From assembly GCA_029060755.1 (NCBI GenBank), contig JAIDTI010000026.1, forward strand, positions 1 to 56,302: a DNA stretch of 56,302 nt, in the 5' to 3' direction. This DNA is from Ruminococcus sp. GTDB lineage: Bacteria; Bacillota; Clostridia; Oscillospirales; Ruminococcaceae. The notes below the pieces were generated by a model. It saw only the letters and a list, made by a program, of their open reading frames with translations, did no database searches and was not told the DNA's origin. Made by a program: the position numbers and the translations under genes. Positions 8,587 through 16,570 of the stretch are shown piece by piece (the first letter of the stretch is position 1; each line of letters starts with the position of its first letter).

Positions 8587-10411
8587 TAATTTTGTTATAG
8601 TTCTTGCGGGGAATCCGAATGTAGGCAAATCGACTGTTTTCAATGCTCTTACAGGACTGAAACAGCATACAGGAAACTGGGCAGGAAAAACAGTTGCTTG
8701 TGCAGAGGGGAATTTTGAATATAACAGCAAAAACTTCACTCTTGCGGATATTGCAGGAATATACTCACTTTTTGCCAACTCCGCAGAGGAACAGTCCGCA
8801 TATGACTTTATATGTTCGGGAAAAGCTGACGGCGCAGTTGTTGTTTGTGATGCTTCATGCCTTGAAAGAAATCTCAATCTTGCATTGCAGATTATTCAGA
8901 TAATCCCGAAAACTGTAATTTGTATCAATCTTATAGATGAGGCTGAAAAAAAGGGCATTTACGTTGATTCCGCAAAATTAAGCGACATTTTAGGCGTACC
9001 TGTTGTACTTACATCAGCAAGAAACAATATCGGGCTTGACAGTTTGTGTGATGCGATTTGTGACGTGATGGAAAAAGAGGTGTCTCCGCTAAAAATAGAT
9101 ATTCCTGAAAGCCGTGAAGATGCGATAGCGGTAATATCGGCAAAATCGGGTGAAATTGCAAATCAGGTTACGGAATACAGAACGAATGAGCCATACCGCA
9201 AAGACAGACTGCTTGATAAAATCTTCATGAGCAGAAAAACAGGTATACCGGTCATGCTTGTTCTGTTCGGGCTTATTATGTGGATTACAGTAACAGGGGC
9301 GAACTATCCGTCACAGCTTTTAAGCAGAGGTCTTTTTGCGTTCGGGGATATTTTATCAAAGTGTATGCTTGAATCGGGCTTGCCGTCATGGATTGAGGGC
9401 GTACTCATTCAGGGGATATACAAAGTACTTGCATGGGTAGTATCCGTTATGTTACCGCCTATGGCTATATTTTTCCCGCTGTTTACAATTCTGGAGGATT
9501 CAGGCTACCTGCCACGCATTGCATTTAATCTGGACGGCTTTTTCAGGTGTTCGGGAGCTTGCGGAAAACAAGCTATCACTATGTCAATGGGACTTGGCTG
9601 TAATGCGTGCGGAGTTACGGGCTGTAGAATCATTGATTCTCCACGTGAAAGGCTCATTGCGATACTTACCAACAGTTTTACGATATGCAACGGACGTTTC
9701 CCGACTATTATATCTGTTATCACAATGTTTCTTGTAACAATGGGTGGTATTATGAGTTCTGTACTGTCGGGGGCATTGCTTCTGGGAGTTATTTTGCTTG
9801 GTGTAGGTGCGACTTTAGCCGTATCATTCTTGTTGTCCCGAACACTTCTCAAAGGCGAATCAAGCTCATACACACTTGAACTTCCTCCATACCGTAAACC
9901 GCAGTTTGTAAAAGTTCTTGTACGCTCACTTCTTGACAGGACTATTTTTGTGCTTGGTCGTGCGTGTACAGCATCTATCCCATGCGGACTCATTTTATGG
10001 GTACTTGCAAACATCAGCTTAAACAACGTCTCCCTGCTCCACCATATATCGCAGTTTCTTGCTCCTGTCGGAAACGCTATGGGACTTGACGGCACTATAC
10101 TAATGGCTTTTATTCTGGGATTTCCTGCAAATGAAATAGTAGTCCCGATAATCCTGATGACTTATATGTCACAAGGCAGTCTTATTGAAATGAGTAACAA
10201 TACAGAGCTATGGGCGGTACTTGTTGCGAACGGCTGGAGCATAAAGACAGCAGTCTGTATGATTATATTTACAGTTTTTCATTTTCCGTGCGCCACAACC
10301 TGCATGACAATCCGGAAAGAAACAGGCAGTATGAAGTGGACTCTCATAAGCTTTACACTCCCTACTGCCATTGGTGTATTTCTTTGTATACTTATCAATA
10401 CTTTTGCTTAA
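8579..10411 (+). CDS. feoB: Ferrous iron transporter B
   Basis: A GTP-dependent Fe(II) uptake permease in the cytoplasmic membrane. The N-terminal G domain (about 1-165) shows G1 GNPNVGKST, a DIAGIYSL switch II (G3) and the G4-like INLIDEA; a helical spacer (about 165-215) precedes about ten membrane helices. The two pore-gate motifs are visible, GLGCNACGVTGCR and LGFPANEIVVP. At 610 aa it is at the short end of the family and has no fused FeoA or C-terminal cysteine-rich domain; no feoA lies beside it. The start is the ATG inside the right-hand direct repeat. The gene's last 4 bases overlap the end of the convergent Na/Pi cotransporter gene. Confidence 0.92.
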   Translation: MENNFVIVLAGNPNVGKSTVFNALTGLKQHTGNWAGKTVACAEGNFEYNSKNFTLADIAGIYSLFANSAEEQSAYDFICSGKADGAVVVCDASCLERNLNLALQIIQIIPKTVICINLIDEAEKKGIYVDSAKLSDILGVPVVLTSARNNIGLDSLCDAICDVMEKEVSPLKIDIPESREDAIAVISAKSGEIANQVTEYRTNEPYRKDRLLDKIFMSRKTGIPVMLVLFGLIMWITVTGANYPSQLLSRGLFAFGDILSKCMLESGLPSWIEGVLIQGIYKVLAWVVSVMLPPMAIFFPLFTILEDSGYLPRIAFNLDGFFRCSGACGKQAITMSMGLGCNACGVTGCRIIDSPRERLIAILTNSFTICNGRFPTIISVITMFLVTMGGIMSSVLSGALLLGVILLGVGATLAVSFLLSRTLLKGESSSYTLELPPYRKPQFVKVLVRSLLDRTIFVLGRACTASIPCGLILWVLANISLNNVSLLHHISQFLAPVGNAMGLDGTILMAFILGFPANEIVVPIILMTYMSQGSLIEMSNNTELWAVLVANGWSIKTAVCMIIFTVFHFPCATTCMTIRKETGSMKWTLISFTLPTAIGVFLCILINTFA

Positions 10412-12204
10412 TTGTCAAGCTTTGCAAAATAGTACTCTGAATACTCTCTGTATTGCTTGCGGAACTGCTCATCACTCTCTTTCACGTCACTAAGATAAGC
10501 GTGGATATTTATTTTTTCGTCCGTTTCAATAAGACAGCCCGCAATATTTGAGCAATGGTCGGAGATACGCTCCAGATTTGTGAGTATATCCTGAAATATG
10601 TAGCCTAATTCAACGGTACATTCGTCATTCTGTAAACGTCTGATGTGACGGTTTTTCAGTTCTGTACTAAGATTATCAACAACTTCCTCAATCGGCTCAA
10701 CCTTATGAGCAGTTTCAAGGTCGTCATTTCTGTAGGAATCGAACGAAAGCGAGATGTTCTCCCTGATAGCATCGGAAATTATAATCAGTTCATGAACACA
10801 TTCCCCTGAAAACTTAATGCCCTTTTCCTGCATCTCCTGAACTGATTCAATCAGGTTGACGGCATGGTCAGAAATTCGCTCAAAATTGCCCACGCAGTGC
10901 ATCATCTTTGAAACAGTACGGCTGTCTTTACCCGTGATACTGCTTTTAGACAGCTTTACAAGATAGCTGTTGATTTTATCTTCATACTTGTCAATCAAAT
11001 CTTCTGCATCAATAACACTCTGCACCTTGTCTTCGTCGTATTCCTCAACAAGAAGTGCTATAGAATCAACGATAGCCTTTTTTGTAATTTCAGCCATTTC
11101 AAATGATGTACCTCTGCACGTCTCAACGGCAACAGCAGGAGTTGCAAGGAAACGGGGGTCAAGTGCTGCGAAAACGTCTTTTTTCTCCGTATCGCCTTTT
11201 TTGTCACGGATTATGAGGTGCGAGAGTTTTACAAGCTGATTTGTGAACGGCATAAGCATTATAGTATTTATGACGTTAAAAGCCGTGTGCATTACAGCGA
11301 TACCCACATATCCTACAGTATTATTCATGAAATCGCCAAGCGGTGTGAACTGTCCGAGGATTATTATAATCGGTAGCATTACAAGAGTACCGATAATCTT
11401 AACAAGAATGTGCGTCCATGCAACACGCTGTGCATCTTTGCTAACGCCGATACATGAAAGCAGTGCAGTAACACAAGTTCCGATATTGAGACCCATTACA
11501 ATAGGGAGTGCCATACCGTATGTAAGACCGCCTGAAGTTGAAAAAGCCATGAGTATTCCGACAGAACCGGCTGAACTCTGAATAATACCGGTGAAACCAG
11601 CTCCGACAAGTACGCCAAGAACGGGATTTTCAAAGGCTGTAAGCATCTTCTTGAACTCCTCCGACTCTGCAAGCGGATTGACAGAATTTTTCATTAAGTC
11701 CATACCCGTCATGAGTACGGCGAATCCCACAAGAATACGTCCTATATCCTTTTTCTTTGCCTTTTTGCAAGCCATTATCATAACAGTACCAGCAAGAGCA
11801 ATAAGCGGTGAGAATGATTCAGGCTTGAGAAGTCGCAGGAAAAAACTGCCTATACCCTCTTTTCCTCCGCTGTCAATATCGCTAAGACAGAGAATCCACG
11901 CTGTAAAAGTTGTGCCGATATTTGAGCCGAAACAGACTGCTATTGTATCGATAAGCGACATTATGCCCGAGTTTACAAATCCGACAAGCATAACAGTCAT
12001 GGCAGACGACGACTGAATAGCAACAGTTACCACCATACCAAGAATTATCGCCATAAACTTATTGGAAGTCATCTTTTTGAGTGCGACCTCCATTTTACCG
12101 CCTGCCAGTTTTTCAAGCCCTGTTGACATTACATTCATGCCATACAGAAAAAATGCAAGACCGCCGAGCATGGTAAAAATATTGAATATCGAGAAATTTT
12201 CCAT
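10408..12204 (-). CDS. Na/Pi cotransporter family protein with PhoU-like tail
   Basis: A sodium-coupled phosphate carrier of the NptA/YjbB type, of two parts. Residues about 1-320 hold two inverted Na/Pi-cotransporter repeats (GLAFFLYGMNVMSTGL; repeated QSSSA motifs AIQSSSAMTV and IIQSSAGSVG). Residues about 345-560 form a cytoplasmic helical PhoU-like domain (NFERISDHAVNLIE, NLERISDHCSNIAG). Role: phosphate import or export, or control of intracellular Pi; direction cannot be read from sequence. The ATG at 12204 follows AAAGGAG. It has its own promoter and converges on feoB with a 4-nt overlap and no visible terminator between them. Confidence 0.9.
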   Translation of the reverse strand: MENFSIFNIFTMLGGLAFFLYGMNVMSTGLEKLAGGKMEVALKKMTSNKFMAIILGMVVTVAIQSSSAMTVMLVGFVNSGIMSLIDTIAVCFGSNIGTTFTAWILCLSDIDSGGKEGIGSFFLRLLKPESFSPLIALAGTVMIMACKKAKKKDIGRILVGFAVLMTGMDLMKNSVNPLAESEEFKKMLTAFENPVLGVLVGAGFTGIIQSSAGSVGILMAFSTSGGLTYGMALPIVMGLNIGTCVTALLSCIGVSKDAQRVAWTHILVKIIGTLVMLPIIIILGQFTPLGDFMNNTVGYVGIAVMHTAFNVINTIMLMPFTNQLVKLSHLIIRDKKGDTEKKDVFAALDPRFLATPAVAVETCRGTSFEMAEITKKAIVDSIALLVEEYDEDKVQSVIDAEDLIDKYEDKINSYLVKLSKSSITGKDSRTVSKMMHCVGNFERISDHAVNLIESVQEMQEKGIKFSGECVHELIIISDAIRENISLSFDSYRNDDLETAHKVEPIEEVVDNLSTELKNRHIRRLQNDECTVELGYIFQDILTNLERISDHCSNIAGCLIETDEKINIHAYLSDVKESDEQFRKQYREYSEYYFAKLDN

Positions 12205-12238
12205 ATGAAAAGCTCCTTTGCTTTGTTATTCAAGATAT

Positions 12239-12266
12239 ATTATAGCATATCCAGCGGAACAGTCAA
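12239..12266 (-). promoter_or_regulatory. Extended -10 promoter of the Na/Pi cotransporter gene
   Basis: On the minus strand TTGACT (12266-12261) is followed after 16 nt by TATAAT (12244-12239), with an upstream TG (extended -10). It lies outside the inverted-repeat element that begins at 12301. Confidence 0.75.
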
Positions 12267-12300
12267 TAGAATCTGCACATATTTTACAGAGATTTAACAT

Positions 12301-12846
12301 AAAAAATCCCACGCTTTAAAGTCGGAACTTAAAAAGTGACTTTTTTCCCGTAAATAAGTACTTTTTTCCATGTTTTTTCCCTATGCGTTTTCTGCGGTAT
12401 ATAGCCATAAAGTGACTTTTTTCCGTTTTTTCCCTGTTTTTTCAGAGATATAAAAACCATAAATATTATCGGGAGAATAGAATTAAATATATTAACAAAT
12501 ACAGAAAAAGGTGCTATAGAGAATAGTGCAGAAATGGAATTAATTGAAACAGAACCTGATATATCAGAACCCGAAAGACGAATATCGGATATTAAGAATG
12601 GCAAAACCGTACTCAAAGAACATGATTTTATTGATGTTGACTAATAATATTGGAACATGAAATATAAACCCCTGCTCCGTTTTTTATATGATTTTTACAC
12701 CCCTGAATCAGTGGGAAAAAAGGGAAAAAAGTCACTTTATGGCTATATATGGGCAAAAACGCATCGGGAAAAAACATGGAAAAAAGTACTTATTTACGGG
12801 AAAAAAGTCACTTTTTAAGTCCCGACTTTAAAGCGTGGGATTTTTT
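12301..12846. mobile_element. MITE-like element with 134-bp inverted arms
   Basis: This fills most of the only gene-free stretch over 300 bp (12205-12845). The arms 12301-12434 and 12713-12846 are inverted copies with about eight mismatches. Each arm has many degenerate units of the form acttttttccc at roughly 20-bp spacing, and its outer end (TCCCGAC..GCGTGGGA plus T-run) could fold as an outward-facing terminator. The element begins AAAAAATCCC and ends GGGATTTTTT and is bordered by CAT on both sides (12298-12300, 12847-12849), a candidate 3-bp target duplication. No transposase is inside. The 278-bp core has a short plus-strand reading frame listed separately. Confidence 0.7.
12456..12644 (+). 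pseudogene. Short truncated reading frame inside the inverted-repeat element
   Basis: A plus-strand frame in the core of the element reads into TEKGAIENSAEMELIETE, then PDISEPERRISDIKNGKT and ends EHDFIDVD with TAA at 12642. The frame runs open back into the left arm with no good start or ribosome site; the only ATG (12534) would give 36 aa. It looks like the 3' end of a captured gene. The end faintly recalls small antitoxin tails, but I do not claim this. Confidence 0.35.
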
Positions 12847-13748
12847 CATTTCAGCGTGATTCTTTCGCCGTCTCTGCTTATAACGGTATCGGCAAATATT
12901 TTCTGCACACTCTCTTTATAGTCGTTCGGATTGACAAGTGCAGGGCTGTAATGTGTGAGCCAGAGCAGTTTTGATGCGGATTTCAGTGCAAGTCCGGCAC
13001 TCTGAGAGAATACCATATGCCCCTTGTCCACCATTTTGTCGATATATTCGTCATCACCGTACATTCCCTCGCTTATCAACAAATCAGAATCCTTTGCAAA
13101 GTCCGCCATATCATCAAAGTACTTTGTATCTGTCATATATGTTAACTTTATAGGCTTTCTCTGCTCATCAGTAACCATTTTCTGCGTGATTTCCTGCCCG
13201 TCTATGATAACTGATTTTCCTGCATGGAGTTCTTTCCAGTATTTCACGTCAATTCCAAGTGCCTTTGCTTTCTGCGGATTAAATACAGGCTTTCTGTTGA
13301 GTACGAAAGAATATCCAAGACAATCAATACTATGCTTTAACGGCATGGAACTTATAACCATTTCATTCCACTCAAAACGCAGTATTCTGTCCAATGGGAG
13401 TTCGTGTATTTCAATCTCAAACGGCAATACAGGACATATACAGCAAAGCTGTCTGATTATATCAGATATTCCGATATGACCGTAAATTTTCAGCGTCTCT
13501 GTTTTACCGCAGTTTCCTAATGACAAGAGAAGTCCTGCCAAGCCTGAAACGTGGTCGGCGTGCAGATGAGTTATAAGAAGTGTATCAAGTCTGCTGAGTT
13601 TCAGACCGTGCTTGTTTATGGCAATCTGCGTTCCCTCTCCGCAGTCAACAAGACAAGCCTTGCCCTTGTACTCCACCCATAAACTTGTAAGCCACCTGTC
13701 AGGCAACGGGAGCATACCGCCTGTTCCGATAAGTGTTACATCAATCAT
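12846..13748 (-). CDS. rnz: Ribonuclease Z (tRNA 3'-processing endonuclease)
   Basis: A zinc-dependent endonuclease that trims the 3' trailer of tRNA precursors. The metallo-beta-lactamase fold starts at IGTGGMLPLPDRWLTSLWVE; the metal site HxHxDH is present as THLHADHVSGL and a late His as WLTHYSP. The ATG at 13748 is preferred to an in-frame GTG nine bases upstream, because that GTG is part of the GAGGTG ribosome site. Length 300 aa is normal. The stop codon uses two bases of chromosomal flank and the first base of the inverted-repeat element, so the element inserted at or near the very 3' end and may have changed the last residues. Confidence 0.92.
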   Translation of the reverse strand: MIDVTLIGTGGMLPLPDRWLTSLWVEYKGKACLVDCGEGTQIAINKHGLKLSRLDTLLITHLHADHVSGLAGLLLSLGNCGKTETLKIYGHIGISDIIRQLCCICPVLPFEIEIHELPLDRILRFEWNEMVISSMPLKHSIDCLGYSFVLNRKPVFNPQKAKALGIDVKYWKELHAGKSVIIDGQEITQKMVTDEQRKPIKLTYMTDTKYFDDMADFAKDSDLLISEGMYGDDEYIDKMVDKGHMVFSQSAGLALKSASKLLWLTHYSPALVNPNDYKESVQKIFADTVISRDGERITLK

Positions 13749-13768
13749 TTTTATCACCTCTGCTTTAC

Positions 13769-13797
13769 ATTATATCACAAAAGAAATGCAATGTCAA
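13769..13797 (-). promoter_or_regulatory. Consensus sigma-A promoter of rnz
   Basis: On the minus strand TTGACA (13797-13792), exactly 17 nt, then TATAAT (13774-13769): a perfect consensus promoter about 20 nt before the rnz start. Confidence 0.85.
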
Positions 13798-13859
13798 CGA
13801 TTTTCTGCCGGTTTACAGCCTTTGCAACTGCTGGTTGACAAATTTCCAAGTACGATTGA

Positions 13860-13888
13860 TTGACTTCAACTGCCTTGTATGATATACT
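13860..13888 (+). promoter_or_regulatory. Promoter of the membrane XRE gene
   Basis: TTGACT at 13860-13865, 17-nt spacer, TATACT at 13883-13888. It is divergent from the rnz promoter, with about 60 nt between the two -35 boxes where an operator could lie. Confidence 0.75.
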
Positions 13889-13922
13889 GAAATCACAACA
13901 AAACTTTATGGAGGTTTCAGCT

Positions 13923-14894
13923 ATGATTTTAGCAGACAAGATTATTGAATTACGCAAAAAGGCAGGTATGTCACAAGAGGAACTTGCTGAAAAATTAGGA
14001 GTAAGCAGACAGTCAGTTTCAAAGTGGGAGAGTATGCAGGCTACACCCGATTTAAACCGCATATTAAAAATGTCAGAGATTTTCGGAGTAAGCACAGACT
14101 TCTTATTAAAGGACGAAATCGACCTTGTAAAGCGTGAGCAGACGGAATCAGCAGAAGTATTTGCCGACGAAACAGAACCGCCGTTAACTCATGTATCAAT
14201 GCAGGAAGTAAATGAATATCTCTCAAATATTCCGAAATCTGCTTTTCTGACTGCATCAGGTGTTGCATTATGTATTCTCTCGCCAATGGGTGCGGTACTC
14301 TTTGATTTCCTGTTCAATTCGGCACTTGCGGATTTAGGTGTTGTATTTATGTTCATTCTCATTGCCGTAGCTGTAGGACTTTTCATATATGCAGGTTCAT
14401 TGGTAAAGAAATTTGAATATCTCAAGCATGAATGTCTTGATACTGAATACGGCGTTGACGGCATGGTGAAAGACAAGAAAAATCAGTATCAGCCAAAACA
14501 CACGCTGAATATTATAATCGGCGTTATATGCTGTATACTTTCAGTTACTCCGATTATTGTCCTTGAAATATTTTCAAATAATCTTGATGAAATAGGTGTT
14601 GTAATGTTGTTCGTACTTATTGCATTTGGTGTATTCAGCATAGTAAAAACAGGCATCATAAACAACAGCTTTGATATTATACTTGAAAAAGAGAACTACA
14701 GCCGTACAACAAAAATAAAAACAAAAACAAAAGCAGGAATAATTGTTGGTATGTACTGGCTGATTGTTGTAGCATTGTATCTTGGATTGAGCTTTACAAC
14801 TATGAGATGGGACAGAACGTGGATTATCTATCCGGTTGCAGGCGTTCTTACTCCTGTAGTTGCTATAGTTTCAACAAAATTAACAAACAAATAA
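13923..14894 (+). CDS. XRE-family regulator with a six-helix membrane domain
   Basis: Residues about 1-60 are a Cro/CI helix-turn-helix ([34 protein letters not shown]). The rest contains about six hydrophobic helices (for example [17 protein letters not shown] and [17 protein letters not shown]), so the DNA-binding domain is tethered to the membrane. Such proteins are common in Clostridia and are thought to sense membrane or envelope stress; the target is unknown. The ATG at 13923 is 8 nt after GGAGG (13910-13914). It is monocistronic, divergent from rnz, and ends at a bidirectional terminator. Confidence 0.85.
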   Translation: MILADKIIELRKKAGMSQEELAEKLGVSRQSVSKWESMQATPDLNRILKMSEIFGVSTDFLLKDEIDLVKREQTESAEVFADETEPPLTHVSMQEVNEYLSNIPKSAFLTASGVALCILSPMGAVLFDFLFNSALADLGVVFMFILIAVAVGLFIYAGSLVKKFEYLKHECLDTEYGVDGMVKDKKNQYQPKHTLNIIIGVICCILSVTPIIVLEIFSNNLDEIGVVMLFVLIAFGVFSIVKTGIINNSFDIILEKENYSRTTKIKTKTKAGIIVGMYWLIVVALYLGLSFTTMRWDRTWIIYPVAGVLTPVVAIVSTKLTNK

Positions 14895-14900
14895 AAAAAC

Positions 14901-14938
14901 AACGGCTTCGGAAAATTGATTCCTTAGCCGTTTTATTG
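14901..14938. terminator. Bidirectional terminator
   Basis: AACGGCT (14901-14907) pairs with AGCCGTT (14926-14932), with an inner GGAA/TTCC pairing; T-rich on the plus side and A-rich before the left arm. It serves both the XRE gene and the convergent long minus-strand cluster. Confidence 0.75.
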
Positions 14939-15331
14939 TTATACTGGTGCAATAGCAGGAATAAAGTTTCTTACTATGTAGTAAATCCCGAAAAACACTC
15001 CTACAGCAGTCCATATCTGCCATTTGCGTGGTATGATGCGGACTTCTCTGCTGAATATGCAGAACATATTTTCTATGTATAGTCCAACAAGGAGAAGTGC
15101 AAGAAATGGTATTGCTATGTTGTTACGCAGTGAGAGCATGATATTTCCGTGCAGAAGCGCATTGACACTTCTTGTATTTCCACAGCCACAGCAGTAATAA
15201 CCCGTCAGAAGATTGAAATAGCAACTTCCGTATCGCACAACTATACTCACAAGCCAATCCCTCAAAAGAAAGACGGCAAGAGCAATAAGCGGAGCAGATA
15301 CGGCAATGATGATTCTATGCTTTTTCGGCAT
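14939..15331 (-). CDS. DUF2752 membrane protein
   Basis: A 130-aa protein with about three membrane helices and the family signature CCGCGNTRS (a cysteine-rich turn followed by NTR) near residue 50, which is typical of DUF2752. The function of this family is not known to me. It is the last gene of the long minus-strand cluster, starting 2 nt after the stop of the DUF4190 gene, and its stop codon abuts the bidirectional terminator. Confidence 0.75.
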   Translation of the reverse strand: MPKKHRIIIAVSAPLIALAVFLLRDWLVSIVVRYGSCYFNLLTGYYCCGCGNTRSVNALLHGNIMLSLRNNIAIPFLALLLVGLYIENMFCIFSREVRIIPRKWQIWTAVGVFFGIYYIVRNFIPAIAPV

Positions 15332-15333
15332 TG

Positions 15334-15873
15334 TCAGAACTTCACATGCATACAGGCATCAAGAGCATCTCTGACTATATCTTCAACGTCAATAAAGTTC
15401 AATATGCCTGATAAAACAAGAAGTGCAACACCGAAAAATCCGCCTATTGCACCTGTAATAATTCCTGCAATGGCAAGACCTGACATATTTTCATTCTGCT
15501 TTTTACTTGCAATGGCAAGACCGATAGCAACTCCTCCTAAAAGTATACTGATAATTTTGCTACAACAGCAAAAAATTGAAAGTATACCGCATACAAGAGA
15601 TGCAATTGCAAGACCGTTTACTTCCTGATAGTTCTGATTCGGATTATAGTTCATATTCTGCTGATTGCCTGATTCTATATGCTGTAGATGCTGTAGATTC
15701 TGTTGTTGAGCAGTTGAACTGCCTGAAAGTCCGTCATTTACGTCATCACGGAAAAAGTTCACATCTTCTGCATCGCTTTCAGCAGTGTGCTTTGTCAGGT
15801 CTACTTTGTTATCAGAAGTATGCTTTGTAAGGTCAACTTTCTGATTCTGTTCGTTATTGTTGAAATCGTCCAT
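15334..15873 (-). CDS. DUF4190-type membrane protein with N-terminal repeats
   Basis: The N-terminal half (about 1-80) is polar and low in complexity, with an imperfect duplication KVDLTKHTSDN / KVDLTKHTAES and a Gln/Asn-rich stretch. The C-terminal half has two membrane segments around a Gly/Ala-rich hairpin (GLAIASLVCGILSIF; GLAIAGIITGAIGGFFG), the DUF4190 pattern. A ribosome site AAGGGGGA precedes the ATG. It lies 25 nt after the cohesin-like lipoprotein gene and 2 nt before DUF2752. No function is known. Confidence 0.75.
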   Translation of the reverse strand: MDDFNNNEQNQKVDLTKHTSDNKVDLTKHTAESDAEDVNFFRDDVNDGLSGSSTAQQQNLQHLQHIESGNQQNMNYNPNQNYQEVNGLAIASLVCGILSIFCCCSKIISILLGGVAIGLAIASKKQNENMSGLAIAGIITGAIGGFFGVALLVLSGILNFIDVEDIVRDALDACMHVKF

Positions 15874-15898
15874 AAATAATCCCCCTTAAATAATATTT

Positions 15899-16570
15899 TT
15901 ATTCAACAGTAATACTGCCCTCCGTCCAGTTCTCAAAGGCATATTTCTGTAGAGACAAGTCTTTTGCATCATTTATAAACTTATCTGAATCCATATAGTA
16001 GAAGCCCAGAGGATAGACAGTACCGCTTTCGGCATCATCAGGAATCTTGACTCTGAATGTCATAATATCACCGTCAAGACCCTTGTCACCGTTAAATACT
16101 TCTGTAAAGAAAACACAGCCAAGATTTTTGGAGGTAAGCTCTTTTGGAAGATTATTCACCCATAGCATAGCAACAGATGCGGTTGAATAGTTGGAGGCAT
16201 TTCCTCTTGTGAACTGGACAAGTCGCTCCTCAACATCAAGCATTTCAGGTTCGAGAATATCGGGGTATGTCATATGAATACCGCACATAGTCCATTTCAT
16301 TTCAGCATTTTCAACATAAAGTGTAACATCTGCATACTCTCCGGCTTTTGCGGTCGTGTTTCCCATATAGAGACGTGGACCGTCAGCGGCAGCTATAACT
16401 TCTGTTGTCGGCGGAACTGTTTCTGCATCTTCCGAATTTTCTGTCAATAACTGATAAGGCTCTGTAGCCTGCTGTTCTCTGCTGTCTGAATTTTGTGTTT
16501 TATCTCCGCAGGCTGTCAGAGATGCAAGCACTCCGACAACCATAATAACGGAAATTATTTTCTTAATCAT
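15899..16570 (-). CDS. Lipoprotein with a probable cohesin module
   Basis: A 223-aa exported protein. Residues 1-21 are a lipoprotein signal peptide with lipobox LTAC, so the mature protein would be tied to the outer face of the membrane. After a short acidic Thr/Pro linker, residues about 65-223 read like one cohesin domain: the first strand YMGNTTAKAGEYADVTLYV, a middle block VAMLWVNN, then GDIMTFRVKIPDDAESG, and the closing NWTEGSITVE at the C-terminus, as in ruminococcal cohesins. Inference: a membrane-anchored receptor for a dockerin protein, such as the endoglucanase at 4263. The ATG at 16570 follows AAAGGAG; the first 8 nt overlap the clpE 3' end, so translation is coupled. The cohesin call rests on pattern only. 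Confidence 0.7.
   Translation of the reverse strand: MIKKIISVIMVVGVLASLTACGDKTQNSDSREQQATEPYQLLTENSEDAETVPPTTEVIAAADGPRLYMGNTTAKAGEYADVTLYVENAEMKWTMCGIHMTYPDILEPEMLDVEERLVQFTRGNASNYSTASVAMLWVNNLPKELTSKNLGCVFFTEVFNGDKGLDGDIMTFRVKIPDDAESGTVYPLGFYYMDSDKFINDAKDLSLQKYAFENWTEGSITVE

Noticed and set aside
9505-10095. 196-aa minus-strand open frame opposite feoB
   Set aside because: Antisense to conserved FeoB gate motifs; the peptide has no recognisable features and is explained by codon bias.
12329-12616. 95-aa minus-strand reading frame across the left arm of the inverted-repeat element
   Set aside because: No ribosome site, low-complexity Lys-rich tail produced by the T-rich arm, and it overlaps the more gene-like plus-strand frame.
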